From DASPLX01 sp035627375 (GTDB lineage: Bacteria; Pseudomonadota; Gammaproteobacteria; Burkholderiales; Burkholderiaceae_D), in contig DASPLX010000043.1 in NCBI GenBank assembly GCA_035627375.1, positions 1 to 64,000 on the forward strand: DNA of 64,000 bases. The letters are read 5' to 3'. The notes under the pieces were generated by a model. The model was not told where the DNA came from. It did not search any database and was given only the letters and a program-made list of their open reading frames with translations. This document shows, one piece after another, positions 18,264 through 27,256 of the stretch. Position 1 is the stretch's first letter. Each line of letters starts with the position of its first letter. The translations under genes and the position numbers were made by a program.

Positions 18264-19166
18264 GCCCGATTGCGCCGCGCCGTCCAGCGTTTCGAATTCG
18301 AATTTCACGCGCAGCACGGTGCTGCTGCCGCGCGTCAGTTCGACCAGGCCGGGGCGGCCCGGCATGTGAAAGGCGTCGATCGGCTGGGTGATCGGTTCGT
18401 AGCAGAAATACGGCTCTCCCGGCGGCCGGTACATCAGGCTGTAACCCTTGCAATCGCTCATCGTCATCGTGACGGCGAAACGCCGATCCGGGTATGTGAT
18501 CGTCGCGTGCCCATCCCAGCCGGTAAAGCAGTTGTCGATCGGCGGCCCGGAGAGCGGAGCCGGCCGGTTGTAATCCCAGGTCGGCGGGAAATCGGTCGTG
18601 TGCCTGATTGGAATCGGATCCGCGCCCGCCAGCCAGACGCCGCCGGTTTTCGCCAGCAACAGCGTCTCTTCGTTCCGGACGAAATACGGATGCAGGCCGA
18701 GGCCGTAAGGCAGCGCTTCGTCGCCCAGGTGCATCGCCATGAGTTCGATCGCGATGCCGTTGGGCAGCAGGGTGACGCTTTGCGAGGCCATGTAATCGTA
18801 CGGATTGCCGCCATGGCGATGCGACTCGAGCGCCAGGCGGATCCGGTTCATGCCCTGCTCGGTGACGCTCCACGCCTGCAGCCAGCCGTCGCCGTGGATC
18901 GGGTAGGGTTCCCCCGCGCGATTCGGCGCGACCGGATGGAAGACGCCATGCTGCTCGAATCCGCCTTGCGTGATGCGGTTGGACCACGGCACCAGCGGAA
19001 AACAGGCCATCGTGTAACGATCCTCGCTCTTGCCGTCCCAGGGACGAAAGATCGGCGTCCATCCCTCCGGCGATTTCCAATCCCAGGCGGTGATCGCGCC
19101 GCCGAGTTCGGGCGCGAGGTAAAGTCGCTGGGTCGAGGATTCGAGTCCGATGGCCGGCGCTTGCAT
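18249..19166 (-). CDS. Aldose 1-epimerase (mutarotase)-family protein
   Basis: About 305 residues from the ATG at 19166, which has GGAGG 10 bases upstream; the frame stays open further up but without a better start. Family features: LAPELGGAITAWDW, PLVPWSNRITQGGF, HGDGWLQAW with the catalytic-type His, LGLHPYF with the second His, and the late Glu region (CYEPITQPIDAF). It interconverts anomers of a free sugar. It starts 14 bases after the lactonase gene and is the last gene of a three-gene minus-strand operon for sugar oxidation, where a mutarotase would feed a sugar dehydrogenase. Its end overlaps ldcA by 15 bases tail to tail. Confidence 0.9.
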   Translation of the reverse strand: MQAPAIGLESSTQRLYLAPELGGAITAWDWKSPEGWTPIFRPWDGKSEDRYTMACFPLVPWSNRITQGGFEQHGVFHPVAPNRAGEPYPIHGDGWLQAWSVTEQGMNRIRLALESHRHGGNPYDYMASQSVTLLPNGIAIELMAMHLGDEALPYGLGLHPYFVRNEETLLLAKTGGVWLAGADPIPIRHTTDFPPTWDYNRPAPLSGPPIDNCFTGWDGHATITYPDRRFAVTMTMSDCKGYSLMYRPPGEPYFCYEPITQPIDAFHMPGRPGLVELTRGSSTVLRVKFEFETLDGAAQSGLPAR

Positions 19167-19180
19167 GATGCCATCCTCCG

Positions 19181-20059
19181 TCAGCCGGCGAAACGGTTGG
19201 CGGGGACGCCCGCGACGTCGAGATCGATCGCGAACAGCGAGCCGGCCAACGGTTGTTGCGCGAGGCGATTCTCGTCGAGACCGACGCGGGCGCTGGTGAT
19301 GTAGAGCGTCTTGAGGTCCGACCCGCCGAAGGCGCAGCTCGTGACATGCGAGCACGGCAAGGCGATCGTCCGCATGAGCCTGCCTTGCGGATCGCGCCGC
19401 GTCACCTTGCCCGGTCCCCAGTGCGCGATCCAGAGACAGCCTTCGGCGTCGGTCGTCATGCCGTCCGGCGAGCCGTCCTCCGCGCCGAATTCGAGGAACA
19501 GGCGCTTGTTGGCGATCGTGCCGGCGCCGGGATCGAAATCGAAGGCATAGACGTGGCCAAGGTGGCTGTCGTTGAAATACATGGTCTTCCAGTCGGCGGA
19601 CCAGGTCGGGCCGTTGGTCACCGCATAGCCGGTATCCATTCTTTCGCAATGCAGGTCGGGCGTGAGCCGGTAGAGCGATCCCACCGGCTCCCGGCATCCG
19701 AATTCCACGCTGCCGGCCCAGTAACGCCCCTCGCGGTCGCATTTGCCGTCGTTGAAGCGGTTGCCGGGCAGATGGCTTTCGGGTTCGACCAGGCGTTCCA
19801 ATGCCGACGTGGCCAGATCGAAGAAAGCGAAGCCGTAGCGCAAGGTCGCGATCAAGCCGTCCGTTTCCCTCCGTTCCGCGACGGAGGAAATCTCCTCGTC
19901 GAAGCTCCAGCTATGCCGTTCATCGCCGGCGGGGCGGTACTGGTGCAGCTGCCGACCGAGAATATCCACCCAGTAGAGAGCCTGTTCCCTGGCCGACCAG
20001 ACCGGGCCCTCGCCGAGCGCCGCCCGGGCATCCCATACGCATTCCGGAATCGTGTTCAT
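19181..20059 (-). CDS. SMP-30/gluconolactonase family sugar lactonase
   Basis: 292 residues from the ATG at 20059 (GGAGG about 10 bases upstream). It belongs to the SMP-30/regucalcin six-bladed propeller family. GEGPVWS carries the first metal ligand Glu, PGNRFNDGKCD and the downstream Asn the others, and GSPDGMTTDAEG and AHWGPGKVTR are typical. It hydrolyses an aldonolactone to the aldonic acid. Context (dehydratase upstream, KDGal kinase and aldolase divergent) suggests galactono- or a pentono-lactone as substrate. It lies 31 bases after the dehydratase stop. Confidence 0.92.
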   Translation of the reverse strand: MNTIPECVWDARAALGEGPVWSAREQALYWVDILGRQLHQYRPAGDERHSWSFDEEISSVAERRETDGLIATLRYGFAFFDLATSALERLVEPESHLPGNRFNDGKCDREGRYWAGSVEFGCREPVGSLYRLTPDLHCERMDTGYAVTNGPTWSADWKTMYFNDSHLGHVYAFDFDPGAGTIANKRLFLEFGAEDGSPDGMTTDAEGCLWIAHWGPGKVTRRDPQGRLMRTIALPCSHVTSCAFGGSDLKTLYITSARVGLDENRLAQQPLAGSLFAIDLDVAGVPANRFAG

Positions 20060-20090
20060 GGCATCTAGCCTCCGTGCCTTGCGCCGCCGC

Positions 20091-21809
20091 TCAATGCGAT
20101 TCGCGCGGCACCGGCGCGCCGCTCGAGCCCACCAGGAAATCGAAATCGGCACCCAGGTGCGCCTGCTGCACATGCTCCACGTAAAGCCGGGCATAGCCGC
20201 GCTGCGGAGGATCGGGCGGAGCCCAGGCGGTACGCCGGCGCTGCAGTTCTTCGTCGGAAACGGCAAGCTGCAGGCGCCGTTCGGCGACGTCGAGTTCGAT
20301 CATGTCGCCTGTTCGCACCAGCGCCAGCGGCCCGCCGGCGGCCGCTTCGGGCGAGACATGCAGGATCACCGTCCCGTATGCGGTGCCGCTCATGCGCGCA
20401 TCCGAGATGCGTACCATGTCGGTGATCCCCTTTTGCAGCACCTTGCGCGGCAGCGGCATGTTGCCGACCTCGGGCATGCCGGGATAGCCGCGCGGTCCGC
20501 AATTCTTCAAGACCATGATGCAGGTCTCGTCGATATCGAGCGCGGGATCGTCGATTCTTTCGCGCAATTCTTCGATGCTGTCGAACGCCACCGCGCGTCC
20601 GCGATGCTTGAGCAATTGCACCGACGCGGCCGACGGCTTGATGATGGCGCCGTCCGGCGCGAGATTGCCCTTCAGGACGGCGATGCCGGATTGTTCGCGC
20701 ACCGGATCGTCGAACGCATGGATGACGTCGCGGTTGTAGCAGGGCGCGTCGCGGATGTTCTCGGCCAGCGTCCTGCCGTTCGCTGTCAGCGCGTCGCCAT
20801 GCAGCAAATGTTCGATCTCGCGCATCACGGCCGGCAGCCCGCCGGCATAGTAGAAATCCTCCATCAGGTAGTGTCCCGACGGCTGCAGGTTGACCAGGCA
20901 GGGCAGGCGGCTGCCGAGCCGATCGAAATCCTCAAGCTCCAGCTTGACGCCGATGCGGCCGGCGATCGCCAGCAGATGCACCACCGCATTGGTGGAACCG
21001 CCGATCGCCGCATTGACCTTGATCGCATTCTCGAACGCCGCGCGCGTCAGGAGTGCCGACATCGCGAGATCTTCCTCGACCATTTGCACGATGCGCCGCC
21101 CGGTCAGTTGCGCCAGGCGGTTGCGGCGCGTGTCGGGCGCCGGAATCGCGGCATTCTCCGGCAGCGACATGCCGAGCGCTTCCACCATGCTGGCCATGGT
21201 GGACGCCGTGCCCATCGTCATGCAGGTGCCGGCGGAACGATTCATGCACGCTTCGGCGGCCGTGAATTCGGCCGGCGTCATCTGCCCGGCACGCACCATT
21301 TCCGACATCTGCCAGACGCCGGTGCCGGACCCGATATCCTTGCCGCGGAATTTTCCGTTCAGCATCGGCCCGCCGGACAAGCCGATGGTCGGCAAATCGC
21401 AACTGGCCGCTCCCATCAGCAAGGCCGGCGTGGTCTTGTCGCAGCCCATCAGCAGCACGACGCCGTCGATCGGATTGCCGCGGATCGATTCCTCGACATC
21501 CATGCTGGCGAGATTGCGGAACAGCATCGCGGTCGGCCGCAACTGCGTCTCGCCGAGCGACATCACCGGGAATTCGAGCGGCACGCCGCCCGCCTCCAGC
21601 ACGCCGCGCTTCACGAAGTCGGCGAGTTCGCGGAAGTGGGCGTTGCAGGGAGTCAGTTCCGACCAGGTATTGCAAATGCCGATGATCGGACGGCCGTCGA
21701 ACATGTCGTCCGGGTAGCCGGCCTTCTTGGTCCAACTGCGATGGACGAAACCGTCGCGATCCTGTTTGCCGAACCAGGCTTGGCTGCGGCGTGGCTTCTT
21801 ATCTATCAT
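20091..21809 (-). CDS. IlvD/Edd-family sugar-acid dehydratase
   Basis: 572 residues from the ATG at 21809 (MIDKKPRRSQAWFG). Length and motifs fit the pentonate/hexonate branch of the family (L-arabinonate, D-xylonate or D-galactonate dehydratase) rather than dihydroxyacid dehydratase. ICNTWSELTPCN, GCDKTTPALLMGA and NRSAGTCMTMGTASTM carry the Fe-S Cys and Mg2+ ligands. It removes water from the aldonic acid to give the 2-keto-3-deoxy acid, the substrate of the divergent KDGal kinase. An IlvD-type enzyme here would replace the enolase-type DgoD of E. coli. The acid (galactonate or a pentonate) cannot be decided by eye. Confidence 0.93.
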   Translation of the reverse strand: MIDKKPRRSQAWFGKQDRDGFVHRSWTKKAGYPDDMFDGRPIIGICNTWSELTPCNAHFRELADFVKRGVLEAGGVPLEFPVMSLGETQLRPTAMLFRNLASMDVEESIRGNPIDGVVLLMGCDKTTPALLMGAASCDLPTIGLSGGPMLNGKFRGKDIGSGTGVWQMSEMVRAGQMTPAEFTAAEACMNRSAGTCMTMGTASTMASMVEALGMSLPENAAIPAPDTRRNRLAQLTGRRIVQMVEEDLAMSALLTRAAFENAIKVNAAIGGSTNAVVHLLAIAGRIGVKLELEDFDRLGSRLPCLVNLQPSGHYLMEDFYYAGGLPAVMREIEHLLHGDALTANGRTLAENIRDAPCYNRDVIHAFDDPVREQSGIAVLKGNLAPDGAIIKPSAASVQLLKHRGRAVAFDSIEELRERIDDPALDIDETCIMVLKNCGPRGYPGMPEVGNMPLPRKVLQKGITDMVRISDARMSGTAYGTVILHVSPEAAAGGPLALVRTGDMIELDVAERRLQLAVSDEELQRRRTAWAPPDPPQRGYARLYVEHVQQAHLGADFDFLVGSSGAPVPRESH

Positions 21810-21927
21810 CGGGTTCCGTCCGGCGTGTCCGTTGCTATCGGGTACTTCGCCGACCGCGGCGGTGAATGATTCGAGGCGCGGCCGGTCCAATTTCTCACGC
21901 ACGGTGAGATTCGCTGTCCGAATGAAA

Positions 21928-21952
21928 GTTCTTGCAAGGTTCTTGCATGCAA
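21928..21952. promoter_or_regulatory. Direct repeat and palindrome in the divergent sugar-acid promoter region
   Basis: The 9-mer GTTCTTGCA occurs twice, at 21928-21936 and 21939-21947, with an 11-base period (one helical turn). The second copy runs into the perfect palindrome TTGCATGCAA (21943-21952). This lies between the divergent dehydratase and kinase genes, 14 bases before the kinase start. It is the best operator candidate for a regulator not encoded in this cluster. Confidence 0.4.
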
Positions 21953-21965
21953 ACAGGAGGGTGGG

Positions 21966-22883
21966 ATGCTTACGGAAAGCAGGCAGCAAACGGTGCTAGG
22001 CATCGATTGGGGAACGACCAACCGGCGTGTCTATTTGCTCGATGCCGATGGCCGCCTGGAGCGGCGGATCGAGGATGGGGAAGGCATTCTGAAGGTCGGC
22101 CCGGACGGTTGCGCGGCATCCTTGCTGGACTTGCTGCAGGCCTTGGAACTCGGGGAAGCGGACGTGATCATGTCCGGCATGGTGGGCAGCCGCAACGGTT
22201 GGCGCCAGGTGCCGTATCTCGACAAGGAGCAGCCGCTGCTGCGGCTTTCCGAGGCGTTGGTGGAGATCGAGGCGCCGCGTGCGGGCGTGCGTTGCCGCAT
22301 CGTTCCCGGCTATTGCGCGGTCGATGCCTGCGGAACGCCCGATGTGATGCGCGGCGAGGAAACGCAGATTCTCGGCACGCTGGCGAGCGGCGCCGGCGGC
22401 GGCTGGTTCTTGCTGCCCGGTACCCACAGCAAATGGGTATTCGTCGAGGACGGGCGCGTGCGAGAGATCATCACCTTCATGACCGGCGAATTGTTTTCCC
22501 TGTTGTCCACGCAAGGCACGCTGGCCGCGCTGGTGCGAGAAAAAGAGCATGTCCCGGAAGCCTTCGACGCCGGGCTCAAGGTGGCGCAACGCAGCGGCTT
22601 TACCCATGCCGCGTTCGGCTGCCGCGCGCTGGTCGTCACCGATACCATGCCGGAGGCGCAGGCCTCGTCCTACTTGTCCGGCCTGCTGATCGGCGCCGAA
22701 TTCGCCGGCGTCCGGCAAAAGGCCGGTGCCGATCCGCGCGGGCCGGTTCATATCGTGGGTTCGCCCCAGCTGACGGCGCGCTATGTCGAGGCGCTGCAAT
22801 TCTTCGATATCCAATCCCGGGTCTGGCAGCCGGACGAGGTCTACGTGGCCGCCTTGCGCCGGCTGGCCGCGATCCAAACATGA
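21966..22883 (+). CDS. dgoK: 2-dehydro-3-deoxygalactonokinase
   Basis: 305 residues. It phosphorylates 2-keto-3-deoxy-galactonate at C6 in the De Ley-Doudoroff pathway. The DgoK family is shown by GIDWGTTNRRVYLLD at the N-terminus (ATPase-like phosphate-1 loop), GMVGSRNGW, PGYCAVDACG, RGEETQILG and LLPGTHSKWV, then ITFMTGELFSLL. The ATG at 21966 has AGGAGG 5 bases upstream. The aldolase follows after 9 bases. It is divergent from the lactonase/dehydratase operon. Confidence 0.95.
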   Translation: MLTESRQQTVLGIDWGTTNRRVYLLDADGRLERRIEDGEGILKVGPDGCAASLLDLLQALELGEADVIMSGMVGSRNGWRQVPYLDKEQPLLRLSEALVEIEAPRAGVRCRIVPGYCAVDACGTPDVMRGEETQILGTLASGAGGGWFLLPGTHSKWVFVEDGRVREIITFMTGELFSLLSTQGTLAALVREKEHVPEAFDAGLKVAQRSGFTHAAFGCRALVVTDTMPEAQASSYLSGLLIGAEFAGVRQKAGADPRGPVHIVGSPQLTARYVEALQFFDIQSRVWQPDEVYVAALRRLAAIQT

Positions 22884-22892
22884 GGAAAGCCG

Positions 22893-23525
22893 ATGCTGCC
22901 GCTGCTCGATAATTTTCCCTTTCCGCTGGTGGCGATCCTGCGCGGCTTGACGCCGGCCGAGGCGCCGACGATCGGGCGCATCCTGTTCGATGCCGGATTT
23001 CGCCTGATCGAAGTGCCGCTGAACCGGCCGGGCGCCTTGGAGGCCATGCGCGGCTTGATCGAAATCGCGCCGCCGAACGCCCTGGTGGGGGCGGGGACGG
23101 TCGTGACGCGAGGCGATATCGATGCCGTCGTCCATGCCGGCGGACGCTTCATGGTAGCGCCGCATTGCGATCCGGACGTCATTCGTTATGCCGTACAGAA
23201 CGAACTGTTGACGCTGCCGGGGGTCGCGACGCCGACCGAGGCGTTCAAGGCGCTGGAAGCGGGCGCGGCCGGGCTGAAGCTGTTCCCGGCGGAGATGATG
23301 CCTCCCGCGGTCGTCAAATCATTGCGCTCGGTGCTGCCGGAACGCATCTGGTTGCTGCCGGTCGGCGGCATTCATCCCGCGAACATGGGGGCTTACGTCG
23401 ATGCCGGGGCTAATGGCTTCGGCATCGGCGGCCAACTCTATCGTCCCGGCACGGAGCCGAGGGCCGTCAAGCGTGCGGCCGAGACATTCATGCAGGCGCG
23501 CGCCGCATTGATGCAAAAAACATAA
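22893..23525 (+). CDS. dgoA: 2-dehydro-3-deoxy-6-phosphogalactonate aldolase
   Basis: 210 residues. A class I aldolase of the KDPG/KDPGal family, cleaving KDPGal to pyruvate and glyceraldehyde 3-phosphate. It shows FPLVAILRGLTPAEA, EVPLNRPGALEAM (catalytic Glu side), VGAGTVVT, the Schiff-base Lys in GLKLFPAE, and the phosphate-binding end PVGGIHPANM with GFGIGGQLYRPG. It is co-transcribed with dgoK (9-base gap). A DgoA-only protein without a fused dehydratase is consistent with the separate IlvD-type dehydratase next door. Confidence 0.95.
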   Translation: MLPLLDNFPFPLVAILRGLTPAEAPTIGRILFDAGFRLIEVPLNRPGALEAMRGLIEIAPPNALVGAGTVVTRGDIDAVVHAGGRFMVAPHCDPDVIRYAVQNELLTLPGVATPTEAFKALEAGAAGLKLFPAEMMPPAVVKSLRSVLPERIWLLPVGGIHPANMGAYVDAGANGFGIGGQLYRPGTEPRAVKRAAETFMQARAALMQKT

Positions 23526-23628
23526 TTCCGGGTGAATTTTTCGTTCATTTTTCGCCTGCCGGCGGCATGGCAAACGGCTTTGTTGCGTCGCAAAATGCTA
23601 AAATCGCGGGTTTTCCCATGCCGGGTGT

Positions 23629-23657
23629 CCCTTACCGGGCCTCCCTTACCGGGCCTC
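23629..23657. repeat. Tandem 14-base repeat upstream of the ABC-F gene
   Basis: The unit CCTTACCGGGCCTC is present twice back to back (TCCCTTACCGGGCC repeated), within the leader between a possible TAAAAT -10 (23599-23604) and the GTG start of the ABC-F gene at 23690. It could form alternative pairings in the mRNA leader or be a simple duplication. No function assigned. Confidence 0.45.
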
Positions 23658-23689
23658 CCGATTTCAGCAAGTTAAAAAAGGTTTTTTCC

Positions 23690-25291
23690 GTGCTTTCCAC
23701 CGCCAACATCACGATGCAGTTCGGCCCCAAGCCGCTGTTCGAAAACATTTCCGTCAAATTCGGCGAAGGCAACCGCTACGGCTTGATCGGCGCCAACGGT
23801 TGCGGCAAGTCGACCTTCATGAAGATCCTCGGCGGCGACCTCGAACCGTCGTCCGGCACCGTCATGCTCGATCCCAACGAGCGCCTCGGCAAGCTGCGCC
23901 AGGACCAGTTCGCCTATGAAGAGATGCGGGTGCTCGACGTCGTGATGATGGGCCACACCGAGATGTGGGCGGCCATGACCGAGCGCGACGCGATCTACGC
24001 GAACCCGGAGGCCACCGACGAGGACTACATGAAGGCGGCCGACCTGGAAGCGAAGTTCGCCGAATACGACGGTTACACGGCCGAGGCGCGCGCCGGCGAG
24101 CTGCTGCTCGGCGTGGGCGTGCCGATCGAGCAGCACAACGGCCCGATGAGCAACGTGGCGCCGGGCTGGAAGCTGCGGGTGCTGCTGGCGCAGGCGCTGT
24201 TCTCGAACCCGGACATCCTGCTGCTCGACGAACCGACCAACAACCTCGACATCAACACCATCCGCTGGCTCGAGAACGTGCTCAACGAGCGCAACTCGAC
24301 CATGATCATCATCTCGCACGACCGCCACTTCCTGAACCAGGTCTGCACCCACATGGCCGACATGGATTACGGCACGCTGAAGATTTATCCCGGCAATTAC
24401 GACGACTACATGCTGGCCTCGTCGCAGGCGCGCGCCCAGCAGCTGGCCGCCAATGCGAAAGCCAAGGAACGCGTCGCCGAACTGCAGGAATTCGTGCGCC
24501 GCTTCTCGGCCAACAAGTCGAAGGCGCGCCAGGCGACTTCGCGCGCCAAGCAGATCGAGAAGATCAAGGTCGAGGATATCAAGCCGTCCAGCCGCCAGAA
24601 TCCCTTCATCCGCTTCGAAGGCGAGAAGAAGCTGCATCGCCAGGCGGTGGAGATCGAAGGCCTGTCGAAAGCGTATGACCGCCAGATCTTCAAGAACTTC
24701 AATCTGCTGGTCGAAGCCGGCGAGAAGATCGCGATCATCGGCGCCAACGGCGCCGGCAAGACGACGCTGCTGCGCTCCATGGGCGGGCTCGACATCTGCA
24801 GCCTGCAGGCCGACGGCGGCGTCGCCAAGTGGGCGGAAAACGCGAATGTCGGCTACATGCCCCAGGATCCCACCGAGGAATTCGCGGTCGATAGGAATCT
24901 CACCGACTGGATGGGACAGTGGACGAAGGAAGGCGACGACGATCAAGTCGTGCGCGGCATTCTCGGCCGCCTGCTGTTCTCCGGCGATGACGTGAAAAAG
25001 AGCGTGAAGGTGCTTTCCGGCGGCGAGAAGGGACGCATGATGTACGGCAAGCTCATGCTCGGCCGGCACAACGTCCTGCTGATGGACGAGCCGACCAACC
25101 ACATGGACATGGAATCGATCGAGTCGCTCAACATCGCGCTCGACAAGTACGCCGGCACGCTGATCTTCGTCTCGCACGATCGCGAATTCGTATCGTCGCT
25201 GGCGACCCGCATCCTGGAAGTGAGGGATGGGGAAGTCATCGATTTCCGGGGCGGCTACGAGGAGTATCTCGCCAGCCAGGGCATCGAATGA
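23690..25291 (+). CDS. ABC-F family ATPase, YbiT-type
   Basis: About 533 residues from the GTG at 23690. The frame is open further upstream, but MLSTANITMQFGPKPLFENI, NRYGLIGANG matches the start of E. coli YbiT (530 residues). Two ABC cassettes are present, with Walker A GANGCGKS and GANGAGKT, Walker B LLLDEPTNNLD and LLMDEPTNHMD, and signature region 2 LSGGEKGRMM. Signature 1 is degenerate (MSNVAPGWKLRVL), as in YbiT. The P-site-tRNA-interaction linker (about 235-330) is rich in Lys/Arg/Ala. ABC-F proteins act on ribosomes to relieve stalls; YbiT has no membrane partner. A strong terminator follows directly. Confidence 0.93.
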   Translation: MLSTANITMQFGPKPLFENISVKFGEGNRYGLIGANGCGKSTFMKILGGDLEPSSGTVMLDPNERLGKLRQDQFAYEEMRVLDVVMMGHTEMWAAMTERDAIYANPEATDEDYMKAADLEAKFAEYDGYTAEARAGELLLGVGVPIEQHNGPMSNVAPGWKLRVLLAQALFSNPDILLLDEPTNNLDINTIRWLENVLNERNSTMIIISHDRHFLNQVCTHMADMDYGTLKIYPGNYDDYMLASSQARAQQLAANAKAKERVAELQEFVRRFSANKSKARQATSRAKQIEKIKVEDIKPSSRQNPFIRFEGEKKLHRQAVEIEGLSKAYDRQIFKNFNLLVEAGEKIAIIGANGAGKTTLLRSMGGLDICSLQADGGVAKWAENANVGYMPQDPTEEFAVDRNLTDWMGQWTKEGDDDQVVRGILGRLLFSGDDVKKSVKVLSGGEKGRMMYGKLMLGRHNVLLMDEPTNHMDMESIESLNIALDKYAGTLIFVSHDREFVSSLATRILEVRDGEVIDFRGGYEEYLASQGIE

Positions 25292-25317
25292 AAAAAGGCC
25301 GCGTCAGCGGCTTTTTC
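25292..25317 (+). terminator. Intrinsic terminator of the ABC-F gene
   Basis: A GCCGC stem (25298-25302), GTCA loop and GCGGC (25307-25311) are followed by TTTTT (25312-25316) and preceded by six A's. With the A/T tract it can work in both directions, so it may also end the convergent unknown gene at 25327-25875. Confidence 0.9.
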
Positions 25318-25326
25318 GTCCTTCGC

Positions 25327-25875
25327 TCACAGCATCGGATCGAGATCCGCGGGCGGCTTTCCGGGAAACAGCAATTGATCGAGCCGGTCGCGCAGGCTGC
25401 GCGCCATTTCCTTGCCGTTCAACTTCAGCACCGCCTCCAGGTAGGGACGGCGCAGTTCGCGGAAATCGTCGACCGAGGCGGCGCGCTCGACCTTCAATTG
25501 CAGGGCATAACCGCGCAAGCCGATCGCGCTCTTGATCGTCGAGGTGTAGAAGTTGTATAGCGCATGGAACTGGTTTTCGCCCGGCGCCAGGATGTTGGAT
25601 TGCTCCGCTTGCGCGGTCGCCGCCTCCGGTTCCGCCGGCGCGGAGGCGCGCGAAGATGGGGCGGCGACTTCCTGGAAGCGGATCAGGCCCTGGGCGAGCA
25701 ATTCGTCCACGCTCTGCGCGGTCAAGCCGAGTCCGGCCACTTGCCGCAGCAATTCATCCTGCGTGTGCTTGCCGTCGATCAGCACCAGCAGCGTGCGCAA
25801 GCGCGAAGGCAGGCCATGCTTGCGCGTCGCGATCTCTTCACGGCCCTTGTCTGTCTTATCGAGAATGCGTGTCAT
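25327..25875 (-). CDS. Conserved-looking protein of unknown function with winged-helix-like N-terminus
   Basis: 182 residues from the ATG at 25875 (MTRILDKTDKG); an upstream in-frame start would add 20 unlikely residues. The N-terminal 70 residues (KGREEIATRKHGLPSRLRTL, LVLIDGKHTQDELLRQV, LTAQSVDELLAQGLIRF) have the helix pattern of small winged-helix modules found in some proteobacterial regulators. An Ala/Pro/Glu linker (about 72-95) follows, then a helical C-terminal domain (HALYNFYTSTIKSAIGLRGY and LKLNGKEMARSLRDRLDQLL). No signal peptide or membrane segment. It is convergent with the ABC-F gene across a shared terminator. I cannot name the family. Confidence 0.7.
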   Translation of the reverse strand: MTRILDKTDKGREEIATRKHGLPSRLRTLLVLIDGKHTQDELLRQVAGLGLTAQSVDELLAQGLIRFQEVAAPSSRASAPAEPEAATAQAEQSNILAPGENQFHALYNFYTSTIKSAIGLRGYALQLKVERAASVDDFRELRRPYLEAVLKLNGKEMARSLRDRLDQLLFPGKPPADLDPML

Positions 25876-26096
25876 CTTGGCTAAAAAGAGACTTGGCGGA
25901 AGGAAAATACTATGCCAGGCCCTGGACTGTTGCAACTTGCCGGCCCCTCGCGAGCGAAAGATTTATACTTCGTCTAGTATCATCACATTGCCAGTCCGCC
26001 GTCTCCTCGACCAAGATGTCCTCCGGGCGCGGCGGCGCGATTGAAAACCGCCTCGGCGAACGCCATCTGGCTCTACCTACCAAGCATCCATTCGTC

Positions 26097-27236
26097 ATGC
26101 AGATTCAACCCATCAAGACCGTCGAATTCGAACGTCCGCAGATGGCGAGCGGCACCAGCTGCGTCGCCAATGCCTGGGCACGCGTGCCGCTGGCGCCGTC
26201 GCCGGAGGAAAAGGCCGCGCTCAAGGCGCGCATCAAGCAGTTGTTGAAGGAGAAAGAAGCCGTTCTCGTCGCGCATTACTATGTCGATGCCGACCTGCAG
26301 GACCTGGCCGAGGAAACCGGCGGCTGCGTTTCCGATTCCCTCGAAATGGCGCGCTTCGGCCGCGATCATCCGGCCAAGACGCTGGTCGTCGCCGGCGTCA
26401 AGTTCATGGGCGAGACTTCCAAGATCCTGAGCCCGCACAAGACCGTCCTGATGCCCGATCTCGATGCGACCTGTTCGCTCGATCTCGGCTGTCCGGCCGA
26501 TGAGTTCTCGGCCTTCTGCGATGCCCATCCGGATCGCACCGTCGTCGTCTACGCCAACACCAGCGCCGCCGTGAAGGCGCGCGCCGATTGGATGGTGACC
26601 TCGTCGATCGGCCTGGAGATCGTCGAGCATCTGCATGCGCAAGGCAAGAAGATCCTGTGGGCGCCGGACAAGCATCTCGGCGGCTATATCCAGAAGAAGA
26701 CCGGCGCGGACATGCTGCTGTGGCAGGGTTCCTGCCTGGTGCATGACGAATTCAAGGGCATCGAGCTCGAATTGCTGCGCCGCGAGCATCCGCAGGCGAA
26801 AGTGCTGGTGCATCCGGAGTCGCCCGAAGCCGTCGTCGCGCAGGCCGACGTAGTCGGCTCGACCTCGCAACTGATCGCGGCGGCGCGAACGCTCGACGCC
26901 GAGGAATTCATCGTCGCCACCGACAACGGCATCCTGCACAAGATGCGCATGGCGGCGCCCGGCAAGCGTTTCATCGATGCGCCGACGGCCGGCAACAGCG
27001 CCACATGCAAGAGTTGCGCGCATTGCCCGTGGATGGCAATGAACGGCCTGCAAAACCTGCTCGAGGTGCTGGAGACCGGCCGCAACGAAATCCATGTCGA
27101 TCCGGAAATCGGACGCAAGGCTTATACCTGCATCGACCGCATGCTGGCCTTCGCCGCGGCGCGCAAGGCGAATGTCCGTCCCTCGGCGGACCTCGCGCAA
27201 GAACAGAAACTGTTTGCGGGCATCGGCCCCGCCTGA
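26097..27236 (+). CDS. nadA: Quinolinate synthase A
   Basis: 379 residues from the ATG at 26097; longer upstream frames are non-coding in appearance. It condenses iminoaspartate with dihydroxyacetone phosphate to quinolinate using a 4Fe-4S cluster. Motifs: VLVAHYYVDADLQDLAE, GVKFMGETSKILSP, MPDLDATCSLDLGCP (cluster Cys), YANTSAAVKARAD, LWAPDKHLGGYI, LVHPESP and CKSCAHCPWMAMN (cluster Cys). It is followed after 20 bases by nadC; nadB, whose product feeds NadA, is 2 kb away on the other strand. A TATACT at 25964-25969 may be a -10, without a convincing -35. Confidence 0.97.
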   Translation: MQIQPIKTVEFERPQMASGTSCVANAWARVPLAPSPEEKAALKARIKQLLKEKEAVLVAHYYVDADLQDLAEETGGCVSDSLEMARFGRDHPAKTLVVAGVKFMGETSKILSPHKTVLMPDLDATCSLDLGCPADEFSAFCDAHPDRTVVVYANTSAAVKARADWMVTSSIGLEIVEHLHAQGKKILWAPDKHLGGYIQKKTGADMLLWQGSCLVHDEFKGIELELLRREHPQAKVLVHPESPEAVVAQADVVGSTSQLIAAARTLDAEEFIVATDNGILHKMRMAAPGKRFIDAPTAGNSATCKSCAHCPWMAMNGLQNLLEVLETGRNEIHVDPEIGRKAYTCIDRMLAFAAARKANVRPSADLAQEQKLFAGIGPA

Positions 27237-27256
27237 GAACAAGGTCAAGATTCCGC

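Noticed and set aside
18249..19742. Extension of the mutarotase frame into the lactonase gene
   Set aside because: The first 192 codons overlap the real lactonase in another frame and look like shadow sequence. GGAGG at the ATG at 19166 supports the shorter start.
20052..21869. A 605-codon open frame on the plus strand across the dehydratase
   Set aside because: It is the reverse complement of a clear IlvD/Edd gene. The composition (runs of Arg, His and Gln) is typical of antisense frames.
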